Positions 1 to 9,806 of a stretch of DNA of 64,000 nt are shown here, one piece after another (within the stretch, counting starts at the first letter, position 1; every line of letters starts with the position of its first letter). The DNA is from Tenrec ecaudatus. Its lineage: Eukaryota; Chordata; Mammalia; Afrosoricida; Tenrecidae. A program made the translations under genes and the position numbers. The notes below the pieces were generated by a model that saw only the letters and a list, made by a program, of their open reading frames with translations, ran no database searches and was not told the origin of the DNA. Location: positions 142,200,025-142,264,024 of the forward strand of contig NC_134539.1 in the NCBI RefSeq assembly GCF_050624435.1, written 5' to 3'.

Positions 1-165
1 AATTCTATTGCCTAAGCGATGCTATAGGGCAGCGGAGAACTGCCCCTGTGATCTCCCGAGGGTGTAAATCTTTATGGGAGCAGTCAGCCTCCTCAGGCTC
101 TCTGGAAATGACTGGTGGTTTCAAACTGCTGACCTGATGGTTAGTAGCCTGACAGGTAAGTGGGC
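1..165 (-). mobile_element. AfroSINE, reverse, cut by window start
   Basis: 'gcggagaactgcccctgtga', 'gtaaatctttatgggagcag', 'tggtggtttcaaactgctga' and 'cctgatggttagtagcctga'. Lies in the MRC2 intron upstream of the CTLD5 exon. Confidence 0.88.
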
Positions 166-419
166 ACGAAATCATGGCAGCTCATTTTACATCTGGGCTG
201 CTCACTGTGGACCAGGCCCACTCAGAGTGGGAGCTCTGCCTCAGGGCCAGGATGCCCACTCTTTCCTAGTTGGAGAAGGGAGGTCTCAGGTTCCTGGGTC
301 CCCCGGTACCCCTGGATAAGGGCCCCTTCCTGTCCCCGTTCCCAAAGCCTTCACTGCTACAAACGGGAGGCCGAGCTTCTCAGTAAGTCTGGCATCCTCC
401 CTGCTCCCTGCCTTTGCAG

Positions 420-520
420 GTGGACAGATGGATCCATTATCAACTTCATCTCCTGGGCACCCGGAAAACCCCGGCCCATCAGCAAGGACAAGAAGTGCGT
501 GTACATGACGGCCAGTCGAG
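420..520 (+). CDS. MRC2: MRC2 exon, CTLD5 core
   Basis: The exon follows a 'tttgcag' acceptor and ends before 'gtgagg'. It begins with the last base of a codon and ends in phase 1. It encodes 33 full codons, including WTDGSIINFISWAPGKP, the WIGL-distal WxDG and WAPGxP signatures of a C-type lectin fold. The Cys in KDKKCVYM is one of the conserved disulphide cysteines. This is the C-terminal half of CTLD5. The upstream half, with its WIGL motif, is not present between 1 and 419, so the previous exon is outside the window. Confidence 0.93.
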
Positions 521-3500
521 GTGAGGGCCAGGCAGAAGGGTCGGTTCGGACCACTGAGGATGGCTGTGCCTGGCAGGACCTTCTCCTTGGTGTGTTCCCT
601 CAACCCAAGGGATCCTGTCGGGCCAGGCTCGAGAGAAGGGCCTGTTCCCATGGTCCCCCAGCCACAGAGGGCAGAGTCAGGGTGCTGCTAGCCCCGCTCG
701 GGGCTGATGGCCCACCGCACTTTCCCTCTGTCTTCACAGCGGACTGGGGAGACCAGAGGTGTCTGACAGCCTTGCCCTACATTTGCAAACGCAGCAACAG
801 CACCCAAGAGAGCCTGCTCCCAGACCTGCCGCCCGGAGCCCTGGGGGGCTGCTCCTCTGGCTGGAGCCAGTTTCTCAATAAGGTAGGAGGGAGGGAGTGG
901 GGAGGGCAGGACCTGGGGAGCCTGAGCCTTGGAAATACTGGCTTTTTGGTGACAGCCAGGTTATGGCTTGTTGGGGTCTCTCACTGCCTTGGAGTCCAGC
1001 ACCCAGAGACTCCTCCCTGGCTGGGGCTGGAGATGCCTTTGAAAGTAACTCAGTGTGGTCACTCTGCAGGCACCAGGCTCCTGCTCGACTCCAACCCATA
1101 GGCCTGCCGACCTTGTGGTTAGCGTCCCAACTCCGAACTCACGAGGCCAGCGGGGTGCCTGCTCAGTGTAGTTGAATGTTCTGATCCCCCGCGGAGGCTG
1201 GCAGATAGCACAGTTGTCTAAGAGGTCTGCTGGAAATCAAATGTCCTGGTCACAAGCTCCTTTAGTCAAGGGGACAACGAGCATGTGGATTTGTGTGTGC
1301 GACGTCGCAGTCAGAATCTGCTCGTTCGCCAGGAGCCCTGGTGACCCTCTCGGTGAGACTCAGGGCTGTTAATCAAGACGTGGGTGGTTCAAACGCAGCC
1401 GCTGCTCCGAGAGAGAAAGAACTGGAAAGAGCCGTTTTATCCTGTCTTCCAGGGTTTCTGTGAGTCGAAAGGACCCAATGGCAATAGGCTTTGTACTAAT
1501 GGACTGCCAGTCTACTAAGGGACTTTTAACAGTGGGCGGCAAGATTCCATTTTGCCACAAACTTTCAGAAGCCCCTCCGAATTAGTGAAGTACTCACAAG
1601 AACAGAATGGTGTGAATGAAGGATGAGCTGCAGCTTCAAGAAATAATACGAAGCGGACGTTGAACAGCTTTCCCGATATTAGTGGCATGAAAAAAAACTT
1701 TTTGTGCTCTCCTTTCAAATTTGTCAGTGGTGTCGTGAAACTTATTACCTAATCGTAGCAAAGCGGTTGCGTATTCCTCATTGGGTTTTAAAACTCTTGG
1801 CCTGACACCCTGTAATTCTGTGACTCAAAAGAGCGTGTTTGAAGTTGAAACGATTTTGAAACACAAATGTAATGGTGCTTGTACCTTTTTAAAAGATGGC
1901 TCAGAAAGACAGATCGATGGAAGTGAATGAAGTTCATCCGTCATTGGCTGGGCTTGTTAAATCAGTATCCCTATGTTCTCAGTCCTACAAGTTCAAGTTT
2001 GCTGCTTTTTTACAGCTTTATTTGAGATAAAACTCACACATCGCATCATTCTATTTACCCCAAAGCCAAAGGCCTTTGTTAGAAGCGGCCCCAGTAAATA
2101 CGTCTTCTCATGTGTCTCACACACTGGTCAGAAAGGCTGCTTGTTCACACTCTTGTCCAGTGGGGTCAACAAGCACCAGTCTTTAATTTTATGTATTTAG
2201 AAAGTTCTCTTCCCACAGTCACGAGGGTACAGATAGGAAACTTTGGCACAGGAAAATGAGTCAGATGGGTAAATTTCTAAACATGTTTCAAAACGCTGCC
2301 TCCTAGGTATGAATGCCTTTCCCGTCCACTCGCCGACTTCTTACCAAGATGGGATTCGAGAACTAGTGTTTTTCCTTAAAAAAAACAACAAAACTATAGG
2401 ACAGGGTAGAACTGCCCCTTTTGAGTTTCTGAGAAAGTAACTAACTCTTTACGATAGTAAAAAGTCCAATTTTTCTCCCAAGGAGTTTCTGGTGGTTTTA
2501 AACTGCCAACCCTGTGCATCGCAGCCCAATGCATAACCACGACACCACCTGGGCTCAGTGTGTATGTCTATGTCTGTATTGTATGTGTGTGTGTCGGTGT
2601 ATTTCATGCATGCATGTATGTGCATGAATGTATTCTCTGGGTGTGCCTATGTATTGCATGTATGTATGTGCATGTGTCTACGCATTACATGTATGTATGT
2701 ATTCTTTGTGTGGATCTATGTCTGTATTGTTTATATATTCCGTATAGACTCGAGTATAAGCCGACCCGAATTACAGCCGAGGCACCTAATTTTACCACAA
2801 AAACTACATTAAAAATGTGCTGGGAAAAAAATCAGCTTATCCACGAGTCTAGACGGTATGTATGTCTCTGTAGGTATTGTTTGTGTGTGAGTGTGTGTTT
2901 GTGTACACCTAGTAGCTGATTAAAGGATCCCTGGTTGCTTCAGTGCTGGACTGTTAAGAAAGCGGTCAGGGGCTTAGACTCACAAGTCATTCCCTGGAGA
3001 ACGATGTGCTCTTGGAAACTCTAGAAAACCATTCTCCTCTCCAGCGGAGTTGACTCTGCGTCCACATGAGTTTGGCCGAGCATCGTAACCACAGCGGCTG
3101 ACCTAAACTTGCCCCGGGAAGGGCTGATGGGGTGGGGTGCCTTCTCTGTCCGTGGGCCATCAATCTATGCCTACTTCTTTTTTTCAAAATGCCTTTTATT
3201 AGGATTGGGTAGAAGTTTATGGAGTAAATCGGCTGTCCTTTCAACAAGTCAGACACATTTTGGGTTGTGGCACGGATTATTGTGTTAACAGCACTTCTAC
3301 TTCCTCCCTTAGTTTCCCACTTCCATTTTCATTCATTTTCTTTTCCTGTCTCTTCCTGCCTTCTGACATTGCTCCCTGGACGAGCCCCGGTGATTGGTTG
3401 CTCTAGGAGTGCACACCTCCCTGGTGGTACTGTTCACCGGGTAGGCCTGTCTGCCATGTGGCTTAAAGTCAAGCTACAGAGGTGAGTTCGGTGTCCATCT

Positions 3501-6500
3501 GAAGGGTGTCTATGCACGGGCTCTAGTCTCGATGTTCCATCCATCTCACTCAGATCAGTCAACCTGGTCTTTTTACGATTTTGAATTCTTGTCCGCATTT
3601 GCCTCTCCCGCTGTAACCAGGGCTACTTATTGTGAGCTCTCTCAGAGCAGTCAGCCATGGTAGCTGGGCACCATCTATTTCTTCTGGTCTCAGAGTTGTG
3701 GAGTCAGACATGGGTATGGGTCTGAAAACTAGGAAAAACAGGAAGGAAGAAATGAAACTTGCCCACCACCTCCGGAGATCGCCACTCAGGATGTTGGTCA
3801 TTCCTCATGGGCTCTTCTGGCATCATTGAGAGCACGGTCACAAGGACCGTTTCATGGCCAGCGCTTCTTTCGCGTCATCTTGTGAGCACCCGTCAGTAGA
3901 CAACATCTTTCATGTGTGGACCGGAGCCCTTCTTAATGCGTCAGAGTTGATGCAATGCAGAACTGGGTGACGCTCCTGCCCTTACACTTTTCAAAAACTA
4001 ATTTATTTTACTTGTTGTTGAGAATCGCTGCAGCAGAGCATATTCCAATCCACCCATTTCCGCAGGTCCGCGTCGGCGACACAGATTGTGCATCTGCTCT
4101 TCCCCCTCCTTTGCCACCTGTTCTGCCCCCACTCATAAACTCACTGCCCCCTGGTTTCCTCTCATATCTCTTGAGTGACTCTTGGCAGCTTTCCAGATGC
4201 CGTGGTGGCCCAGTGGTCATGCACTGGGCTGCAGTCCTCAAGTTTGAAACCAGCAGCCGATCCTCAGGAGAACGACGGGGCTTTCTACTCCCGTAAAGAG
4301 TGAAAAGGCACTCAGAGACTCACAGGGGCAGTTCTGCCCAGTCGTAGACAGCCACTGAATCCAAACAGCTCGAAGGAAGTACGTTTGGTGTGAGTGGTGT
4401 TGAAGGGGCTGGTTGCAGGTTGGGCAGCTAACCACAGAGTCGGCTGCAGGAAAGCACCAGGCGCTCTGCAGGGAAAGATGAGGCTTTCTACTCCGGTGAA
4501 CAGTGATTTCCCCAGACCCGCAGAGGGACTGCCCTCGAGGGTCACGATGAGTCGGAGTCAACTCTATGGCAGTGAGATTGTTGAAGTTTCTCTTGTGGTT
4601 TTGTTTTGGCATTATCAGGCAGGTCCCAGATAGCTAGTTCTTCCAAGAACACAGTGCTCCAGGCAGACATTCTTCCCCAGTTCTGCTAAGAATGGTTGAA
4701 GAAGACTTGAGGGGTTCCTTTTGGTTTGGGGCTTCAAACCGCTAAGGTTCTGCATGAGAGTAAGCATGCACGGCCCTTGGTCCCTTCGTTCCCTGCTGGA
4801 GGGATCCGTTCCCTGCCCTCCGCTGCATCCTTGTTCCGCTGGCAGTCAAGCCTCGCGGGCAGCATTCCTACCTGCCAGGAAGAAGACCTGGCTCTGTTTC
4901 CCAGTCCTTGCAGCTCCCAGGCAGCCACCACCCACTGGTGGGAGTCGGCCGTGTTGTTGTGAGATTGACCGGGTTTCAGTGGATTGAGGTGATGGTGACA
5001 CAAGTCTTCTAGATGTGATTGATATGTTGAATCGTGTGATATGTGAATCCTATGCCAATGAAACAAAAAGAAAACTCCACGGAGCGGTTCTGCGCGGCTC
5101 CCACAGGGCGCCCGGAGTCAGAGCGGGCTCCGCAGCAACTCGGGCAGCGGATCAGATCGGATCCGAGCGGGCCGGCCGAGCCAACAGCACTCAGGAAGGC
5201 CCACAGCACAGACAGACAGACTGGGTCGCTGTCCAACCAAGGGACGCGGCTGCCATCTAACAACGTGTGGCCGAGTGTGCGGCCCCTGCCGTGCCAGTGT
5301 GGGAATGTGCGGGAGCCCTGCCACAGGGAACCCCACGTTCCTGGTTCCGGCCCGCACACAGGGGCGTGTGGGACAGGGAGATGGAGCTGACGCCCGCCTT
5401 CTCCTCTCCCCAGTGTTTCCAGCTCCAGGGCCAGGACCCCCAGGACCGAGTGAAGTGGTCAGAGGCCCAGTTCTCCTGTGAACAGCAAGAGGCCCAGCTG
5501 GTCACCATTGCAAACCCCCTGGAGCAAGGTAGGATCAGTCTGACCCAGCCCTTTGACATGGCTAGCGTAGAGCAGGCGAGAGCGAGCCTGTCTCTCACGA
5601 GGCTCTTCTTGGGGACGGCAGCCTTCATCACAGCCAGCCTACCCAATGTGACCTTTGACCTTTGGATCGGCCTCCATGCCTCGCAGAGGGACTTCCAGTG
5701 GGTGGAGCAGGAGCCTCTGCTGTATGCCAACTGGGCACCCGGGGAGCCCTCTGGCCCTAGCCCAGCTCCCAGTGGCAACAAGCCGGTGAGGATGGCACCC
5801 CCACCTGCCCTGGCCCCGCCAGCCCGTCTGCCTTGCCCCAGACCTCCCTCTTCGGCCCTTGAGAGGCAGTGGCACAGAGCGGGTGGGAGGCACTGTGTGG
5901 GCTCCCCTGAGTGGCACCTTCCCCCCAGACCAGCTGTGCGGTGGTCCTGCACAGCCCCTCCGCCCCCCTCACCGGCCGCTGGGATGACCGGAGCTGCACA
6001 GAGGAGACCCACGGCTTCATCTGTCAGAAGGGGACCGGTGGGTGTCTACAGTGCTCGGGGACCAGCCAGGGTCTGCTGGGGACAGCGGTGGGCTGAAAGC
6101 CAGGGGAGCAGCGAGGGTCTCGGGAGGAAGGTTTGAAGGTCAGGAGTTGCTGGCTGGTGGACCATCCTGAGTCAGAGGTTCCTCGGGCCAGCCCAGGGAC
6201 CCTCTGCCTCAGGTTCCTTGGGTCGGGTCATTCCAGACTCATGAACTTTCCAGTTGAGCACCATATCCCCCAGTCTTGTGACTGCACCCTGAACCCTGCC
6301 CCCTTCCCTGCAGACCTCTCTCTGAGCCCGTCTCCAGAAGCATCGCCCCCTGCCCCGGGCACCGAGCTCTCCTACCTCAACGGCACCTTCCGGCTGCTGC
6401 AGAAGCCGCTGCGCTGGCACGACGCCCTGCTGCTGTGCGAGAGCCGCAACGCCAGCCTGGCCCGCGTGCTGGACCCCTACACCCAGGCCTTTCTCACGCA

Positions 6501-9500
6501 GGCCGCACGCGGGCTGCGCACGCCGCTCTGGATCGGGCTGGCCAGTGAGGAGGTGAGCATGCCCTGCCTGCCCGCGCCCCGACTTCCTCCCCTTGTCAGA
6601 CCTGCCCCCCCAATGCCCTCACCCTCCCACACTGACACCCCGCCGCCCAGGGCTCCCGGAGGTACTCCTGGGTCTCCGAGGAGCCGCTGGGCTACGTCAG
6701 TTGGCAGGATGGGGAGCCCCAGCAGCCCGGGGGCTGCGCCTACATGGACGTGGACGGCTCCTGGCGCACCACCAACTGCCACACCAAGCTGCAGGGAGCT
6801 GTGTGTGGAGCCAGCGGTGGTGAGTGGCTGGCGCTGGGGCCAAGGAGGGGGCCAGGCTCTGGGGGACCCTGGGAAGACTCCAGCCATTCCTCCACCTTGC
6901 ACCCCACAGGGTCCCTTTCTCCCCGAAGAATGAACTATGAGGGCAGCTGCCCCCAGGGGCTGGCCGACTCCACGTGGATTCCCTTCCGGGAGCACTGTTA
7001 CTCCTTCCACCTGGAGCTGCTGCTGGGCCACAAGGAGGCCCTGCAGCGCTGCCAGCGAGGTGAGGGGGGTGGGCATTTCAGGGGTGATCTTTGTTTTTTC
7101 TCCCCACCCTGGCCCTTGGCCCCCAGGGGTGATCTCTTGTGGACACTCAGAGATCTCATGAATCCCATGCCCCTACTGTACAGACAGCCGCTATCTAAGT
7201 GCAAACTGACAGCAGCAATTGGAAATATTAGATGAGGACCTTAGGGGGCAGGACCTTGATATTAATGAGGGGTCTTTAGCACCTGGGAAACCCTGACCAA
7301 AGCCAAAGTTACTGCCATCGAGTTGAGACCAGCTCAAAGTGACCCCACAGGACTGAGTAGAATTAACTGCTCCCGTGGGTTTCCAGGACTAACTCTACGA
7401 GAGTAGAAAGCCTCTCTCCTAAGAAGAAGTTGGTGGTTTCGAACTGTCAATCTTGCAGTTAGCAGCCCAACTTGTAACCACTACAGAAAAGGAAGATGAA
7501 ATGTTTGCACAACTTGCAAGCAGTATGCTGTATGTCGATTATTACTAGAGGGTCCATGTAGGAACTGTTGAATTGTTACATAGTCTCAATAACAACAAAA
7601 CGAAATTTAGAGAATAAATAAATCAGTGAATAAAATCCCTTGGGAAGAGTCCTGGTGACATCGTGGTGATGCATTGGGCTACTGCCTAACAGGTCAGCTG
7701 TTCGAAACCACGAGCTGCTCCTTGGGAGAAAGATAGGCTTTCTACTCTCAGAAACCAGAGTGTGAATCCAGAGGCCCCAACCAAAGAGTCAGACTCAATA
7801 GCAGTGAGCTTGCTTTTAGTTTGGGGTGAAGGATCCTTGATGGTGCTGTCGGATCAGCATTGGTCTGCCACCCGCTAGGTCGGTAGTTACTTGCTGCAAG
7901 GTCGGCTATTCGAACCCACCAGCCCCTCCGAAGGAGAAAGACGAGGTTGTCTGCTCCTGTGGAGGTGTACAGCCTCAGAGACAGGGCTGCTAGGAGTCAG
8001 GAACGACTAGATGGGATTGGTTCGTGAGTCACAGCCGGCCAGTGGATGGTGCAGAACTAGGCAGCCGTGGTGTAGGGGTGAGGGTCGAGAGCTGAAGGCT
8101 AACAACAATGATAAAAGCAAAGTGTACCCAGGGCCCTCTAGCTTTAAGCTCCCAGAGGGCGGGGCCACTGACGCCCAACATGCCATCTGTCCCTGAGCGT
8201 TTGCTGGACATTTATGGCATGGTACACAGCCCTCACCCCTCCCTGCATAAATGCACAGGCTTCCCCTCCCCGCTGCCAAGGGGGAGGGTGGGGTGCATAG
8301 AGGCCAGCCAGCCTGACTGGGCCCCTGTGTCCAGTGGGCGGGGCAGTCCTGTCCATTCTGGACGAGATGGAGAACGTGTTCGTCTGGGAGCATCTGCAGA
8401 GCGCCGAGGGCCAGAGTCGCGGTGCCTGGCTGGGCATGAACTTCAACCCCAAAGGTGGGCCCCCCATGGACATTGGGGGTGGGGTGAGACCGCACGCTGA
8501 AGAGCAGGGCTTGGCCAGGGTGGGGGTGGAGCGGGCTAGTTCAGAACCAGCCTATTCCCTCTCTTGCTTCTGCCCCCCCTTTCTCTCTTCCCTGTGTTCC
8601 TAGGAGGCACCCTGGTCTGGCAGGACAACACAGCCGTCAACTACTCCAACTGGGGTCCCCCCGGCCTGGGCCCCAGCATGCTGAGCCACAACAGCTGCTA
8701 CTGGATCCAGAGCAGCAGTGGGCTGTGGCGGCCGGGCGCCTGTGCCAATGTCTCCATGGGCGTGGTCTGCAAGCTCCCGCGAGGTGAGCGCTGGTGGCCC
8801 ATGGACACATCTTGTCCACCCTGGGCAGGCAGTGCCTCTCTCTGCCTGCACGGGCACAGTGCACGAGAGGGCGTGAAGAGACCAGGCCGCCGGGACCGCC
8901 CTCTCTTGGGAGAAATTGGTTGTGGGAAGGACTGGCCCGGGGACTCAGCTGCCAACTCGAAAAACCCGTCCGTCTCCTTTCAAAGTGTGCAGAGCACGGT
9001 CAGGGTCCCCACAGGATGCCATCACTCAGTGCCTCCCTCACCTTGGGCAAGGGACTTAAGCTCTGTGCCTCAGTTTCCTCATGCACAAAATGAAGATGAC
9101 GATAGTACTTATATCACCGACTTATTTTAAAATAAATACAAGGGGAAAAAAACATTGCTGCCAAGCCACCTCTGACTCCCAGTGTGTCCGGGGAAAAGGG
9201 GCTCCAGTGGCTGCTATTTGGAAGTGATCACCAGGCCTTTCTTCTGTGGCACCTTCTACCCCTTTGCCCCCTGGAGGACTGCAAATGAAGACGAACAGGT
9301 TTTTTAAGAGGTGTCCGGCATGTAGGAAGGGCTCCATTTGTGTTTGCTTTTGACTGTTGCCTTGGTTACGCTGGCTCACAACTGCCCCCCCCCTTCTCTC
9401 CCGCCCCTACAGCTGAGACCAGCAGCTTCTCCCCATCAGGTAAGCCCCAAGCAGCGCTGAGAGCAGCCGCTGGGCTCGAGTGAGCCTCTTCCCGTTGTTC

Positions 9501-9806
9501 CTTGTGGCAGGTGGGCAGAGGAGGGAGGGCTGCCCAGTCTAGGCCTGACTTGCAGACCGCGGGCCGTCTTGTTTTTCCACAGCCGCACTGCCGGAGAACC
9601 CGGCCGCCCTGGTGGTGGTGCTGATGGCGGTGCTGCTGCTCCTGGCCCTGCTGACCGCGGCCCTGATCCTCTACCGGCGGCGGAAGAGTGTCGAGCGAGG
9701 GGCCTTTGAGGGTGCCCGCTACAGCCGCAGCTCCTCTGGGCCGGGCGAGGCCACTGAGAAGAACATCCTGGTGTCGGACATGGAAATGAACGAGCAGCAA
9801 GACTAG
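420..9806 (+). CDS. MRC2: MRC2 (Endo180/uPARAP) C-terminal part, 12 exons
   Basis: Gene-level entry. Joined coding exons: 420-520, 740-882, 5414-5528, 5622-5785, 5929-6037, 6314-6552, 6651-6819, 6910-7059, 8335-8454, 8604-8783, 9413-9439, 9583-9806. They encode about 579 residues, against roughly 1480 for the whole mammalian protein. Every junction has AG/GT borders and the phases agree. The product matches my knowledge of human MRC2 very closely: end of C-type lectin domain (CTLD) 5, CTLD6, CTLD7, CTLD8, stalk, one transmembrane helix and a short cytoplasmic tail. Family knowledge: a type I endocytic receptor of the mannose-receptor family that binds and internalises collagen and associates with the urokinase receptor; it cycles between plasma membrane and endosomes. 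The ricin-like, fibronectin type II and first four lectin domains lie left of the window. No frameshift or premature stop is seen, so the gene looks functional. Confidence 0.97.
740..882 (+). CDS. MRC2: MRC2 exon, end of CTLD5 and start of CTLD6
   Basis: Acceptor 'cttcacag', donor 'gtagga'. The exon completes an Ala codon and then encodes DWGDQRCLTALPYICKR, the closing two cysteines of CTLD5. A Pro/Ser-rich linker follows (SNSTQESLLPDLPPGALGG), with an N-linked glycosylation sequon NST. The exon ends with CSSGWSQFLNK, the first strand of CTLD6, and leaves in phase 0. The next exon starts with the Cys codon of CF/Q, as in human MRC2. The linker is the least conserved part. Confidence 0.93.
1332..1508 (+). 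mobile_element. AfroSINE, forward
   Basis: 'caggagccctggtgaccctc', 'gtgggtggttcaaacgcagc', 'tttctgtgagtcgaaaggac' and 'caatggcaatagg'. Diverged, full length. Confidence 0.8.
2385..2556 (-). mobile_element. AfroSINE, reverse
   Basis: 'ctataggacagggtagaact', 'tggtggttttaaactgccaa', 'gcagcccaatgcataaccac' and 'acaccacctgggctc'. The following TG-rich repeat begins at its head. Confidence 0.88.
2556..2912 (+). repeat. Degenerate (TG)/(TATG) microsatellite
   Basis: 'gtgtgtatgtctatgtctgt' and similar strings from 2556 to 2735, resuming at 2860-2912. An inverted-repeat element sits in the middle (2737-2859). Open frames rich in Cys/Val/Met here are repeat artefacts. Confidence 0.85.
2737..2859. mobile_element. 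Small palindromic MITE with ~28-bp inverted termini
   Basis: The left end 'attccgtatagactcgagta' plus 'taagccga' (2737-2764) is the imperfect reverse complement of the right end 'tcagcttatccacgagtcta' plus 'gacggtat' (2832-2859). The interior is about 67 bp with no coding. It looks like a non-autonomous DNA transposon; I recall similar 'actcgagtataagccga' termini from other amniotes but cannot name the family. Confidence 0.75.
4196..4378 (+). mobile_element. AfroSINE, forward
   Basis: 'tgccgtggtggcccagtggt', 'caagtttgaaaccagcagcc', 'ctttctactcccgtaaagag' and 'cacaggggcagttctgccca'. Confidence 0.9.
4393..4605 (+). mobile_element. AfroSINE, forward
   Basis: 'ggttgggcagctaaccacag', 'aggctttctactccggtgaa', 'gtcacgatgagtcggagtca' and 'actctatggcagtgagattg'. 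A tandem neighbour of the previous copy. Confidence 0.88.
5414..5528 (+). CDS. MRC2: MRC2 exon, CTLD6 first half
   Basis: Acceptor 'tctccccag', donor 'gtagga'. It encodes 38 codons starting CFQLQGQDPQDRVKWSEAQ and including SCEQQEAQLVTI, the helix-and-strand segment (C..A.LVTI) typical of a C-type lectin domain. It leaves in phase 1 and the next exon completes an Ala codon. It is nearly identical to human MRC2 in this part, which fixes frame and boundaries. Confidence 0.95.
5622..5785 (+). CDS. MRC2: MRC2 exon, CTLD6 WIGL segment
   Basis: The exon starts after 'ggacggcag' and ends before 'gtgagg' in phase 0. It encodes FITASLPNVTFDLWIGLH, with the hallmark WIGL motif and an N-glycosylation sequon NVT. 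FQWVEQEPLLYANWAPGEP follows, the WAPGEP loop that in calcium-binding family members helps form the sugar site. The intron separating it from the previous exon is only 93 bp. Confidence 0.96.
5929..6037 (+). CDS. MRC2: MRC2 exon, CTLD6 C-terminal segment
   Basis: Acceptor 'ccccccag', donor 'gtgggt'. It encodes 36 codons beginning TSCAVVLHSPSAPLTG and including WDDRSCTEETHGFICQK, the WxDxxC...FIC pattern that closes a C-type lectin fold with its two last disulphide cysteines. It leaves in phase 1 and the next exon completes an Asp codon, as in human. Confidence 0.96.
6314..6552 (+). CDS. MRC2: MRC2 exon, linker and CTLD7 first half
   Basis: Acceptor 'ccctgcag', donor 'gtgagc' in phase 0. A Ser/Pro-rich linker (LSLSPSPEASPPAPGTE) leads into CTLD7: LSYLNGTFRLLQKPLRW, DALLLCESRNASLA and RTPLWIGLASEE. 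NGT and NAS are N-glycosylation sequons. The exon is very GC-rich, including third positions, like the neighbouring MRC2 exons, and unlike the AT-richer MARCHF10 introns. Confidence 0.96.
6651..6819 (+). CDS. MRC2: MRC2 exon, CTLD7 second half
   Basis: Acceptor 'gccgcccag'. It encodes GSRRYSWVSEEPLGYVSW, QDGEPQQPGGCAYMDVDG and TKLQGAVCG, completing CTLD7. The 3' boundary is a tandem donor: 'gtg|gtgagt' at 6817-6825 offers a cut after 6816 or 6819, both in phase 1 and differing by one glycine. I chose 6819 because the GTGAGT donor is stronger and gives the same length as human MRC2. Confidence 0.93.
6910..7059 (+). CDS. MRC2: MRC2 exon, start of CTLD8
   Basis: Acceptor 'accccacag', donor 'gtgagg'. 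It encodes SLSPRRMNYEGSCPQGLAD, then WIPFREHCYSFHLELLLGH and EALQRCQR, the first disulphide cysteines and first helix of CTLD8. It leaves in phase 1 and the next exon completes a Val codon. The segment before SCPQG is the variable inter-domain linker and differs from human. Confidence 0.95.
7298..7492 (-). mobile_element. AfroSINE, reverse
   Basis: 'agttactgccatcgagttga', 'gtgaccccacaggactgagt', 'ggtggtttcgaactgtcaat' and 'agcagcccaacttgtaacca'. Confidence 0.92.
7645..7815 (+). mobile_element. AfroSINE, forward
   Basis: 'gagtcctggtgacatcgtgg', 'ggtcagctgttcgaaaccac', 'gggagaaagataggctttct' and 'gagtcagactcaatagcagt'. Confidence 0.9.
7828..8022 (+). mobile_element. AfroSINE, forward
   Basis: 'ggatccttgatggtgctgtc', 'gtcggctattcgaacccacc', 'ggagaaagacgaggttgtct' and 'taggagtcaggaacgactag'. 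Contains a short internal duplication at 'aggtcgg'. Confidence 0.88.
8335..8454 (+). CDS. MRC2: MRC2 exon, CTLD8 WLGM segment
   Basis: Acceptor 'tgtgtccag', donor 'gtgggc'. It encodes GGAVLSILDEMENVFVWEH, LQSAEGQSRGAWLGMNFNPK. WLGM stands in the place of the usual WIGL. Relative to human the one clear change is QSAEG for QSYEG. Phase 1 in and out. Confidence 0.95.
8604..8783 (+). CDS. MRC2: MRC2 exon, CTLD8 C-terminal part
   Basis: Acceptor 'tgttcctag' (a TAG acceptor), donor 'gtgagc'. It encodes GTLVWQDNTAVNYSNWGPPG, HNSCYWIQSSSGLWRPGAC and MGVVCKLPR, completing the last lectin domain. NYS and NVS are N-glycosylation sequons. It leaves in phase 1 into a 27-bp micro-exon. Confidence 0.96.
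9030..9130 (+). repeat. MIR SINE fragment
   Basis: The core 'cttgggcaagggactt' followed by 'gcctcagtttcctcat' and a degraded 'aaaatg...gatgatagtact' is the classic MIR sequence, in forward orientation. It lies in the MRC2 intron before the stalk exon. Confidence 0.8.
9413..9439 (+). CDS. MRC2: MRC2 micro-exon, juxtamembrane stalk
   Basis: A 27-bp exon between 'ccctacag' and 'gtaagc'. It encodes ETSSFSPS plus split Ala codons on both sides, matching the AEQSSFSPSA stretch of human MRC2. It links CTLD8 to the membrane helix. A scan for long open frames would miss it; it is supported by phase, splice sites and the human match. Confidence 0.9.
9583..9806 (+). CDS. MRC2: MRC2 last coding exon: membrane helix and tail
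   Basis: Acceptor 'tttttccacag'; the stop TAG is at 9804-9806. It encodes ALPENPAALVVVLMAVLLLL and onward, a single hydrophobic helix stopped by YRRRK, then a tail of about 43 residues. The tail keeps FEGARYSR and the dihydrophobic signal in EKNILVSDMEMNEQQ. Family knowledge: the Leu-Val pair drives clathrin-mediated uptake and recycling. The last residue is Asp where human has Glu, and tail changes such as KSVER for QSIER are conservative. Confidence 0.97.

Larger units (their letters stand above)
883..5413 (+). other. MRC2 intron (4.5 kb) with repeats
   Basis: No coding exon was recognised here. It holds AfroSINE copies near 1332-1505 (+), 2385-2556 (-), 4196-4375 (+) and 4393-4605 (+), a TG/TATG-rich microsatellite (2556-2912) split by a small inverted-repeat element, and a CpG-rich pocket at about 5080-5290. 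The AT-rich stretch 1560-2380 shows no repeat family or exon that I can name; it may be an old transposon remnant. Confidence 0.8.
7060..8334 (+). other. MRC2 intron (1.3 kb) with three SINEs
   Basis: The intron between the two halves of CTLD8. It carries a reverse AfroSINE (7298-7490) and two forward AfroSINEs in a row (7645-7815 and 7828-8020). An A/T-rich tail around 7590-7625 lies just before the second. I saw no additional exon. Confidence 0.8.

Noticed and set aside
335..397. Possible MRC2 exon ending at 'cttctcag|taagtc', with SLHCYKREAELLS or similar
   Set aside because: No proper GT donor in frame, no WIGL or other CTLD5 motif, and no match to the human sequence expected before WTDGS.
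160..1101. 313-codon + strand frame over the first two MRC2 exons
   Set aside because: It reads through introns; only the 420-520 and 740-882 portions correspond to protein.
1560..2380. AT-rich stretch with fragments reminiscent of a transposase
   Set aside because: I could not match it to a named family or find terminal repeats; left undescribed.
2558..2919. Cys/Met/Val-rich small proteins
   Set aside because: Translations of the TATG/TG microsatellite and the inserted MITE.
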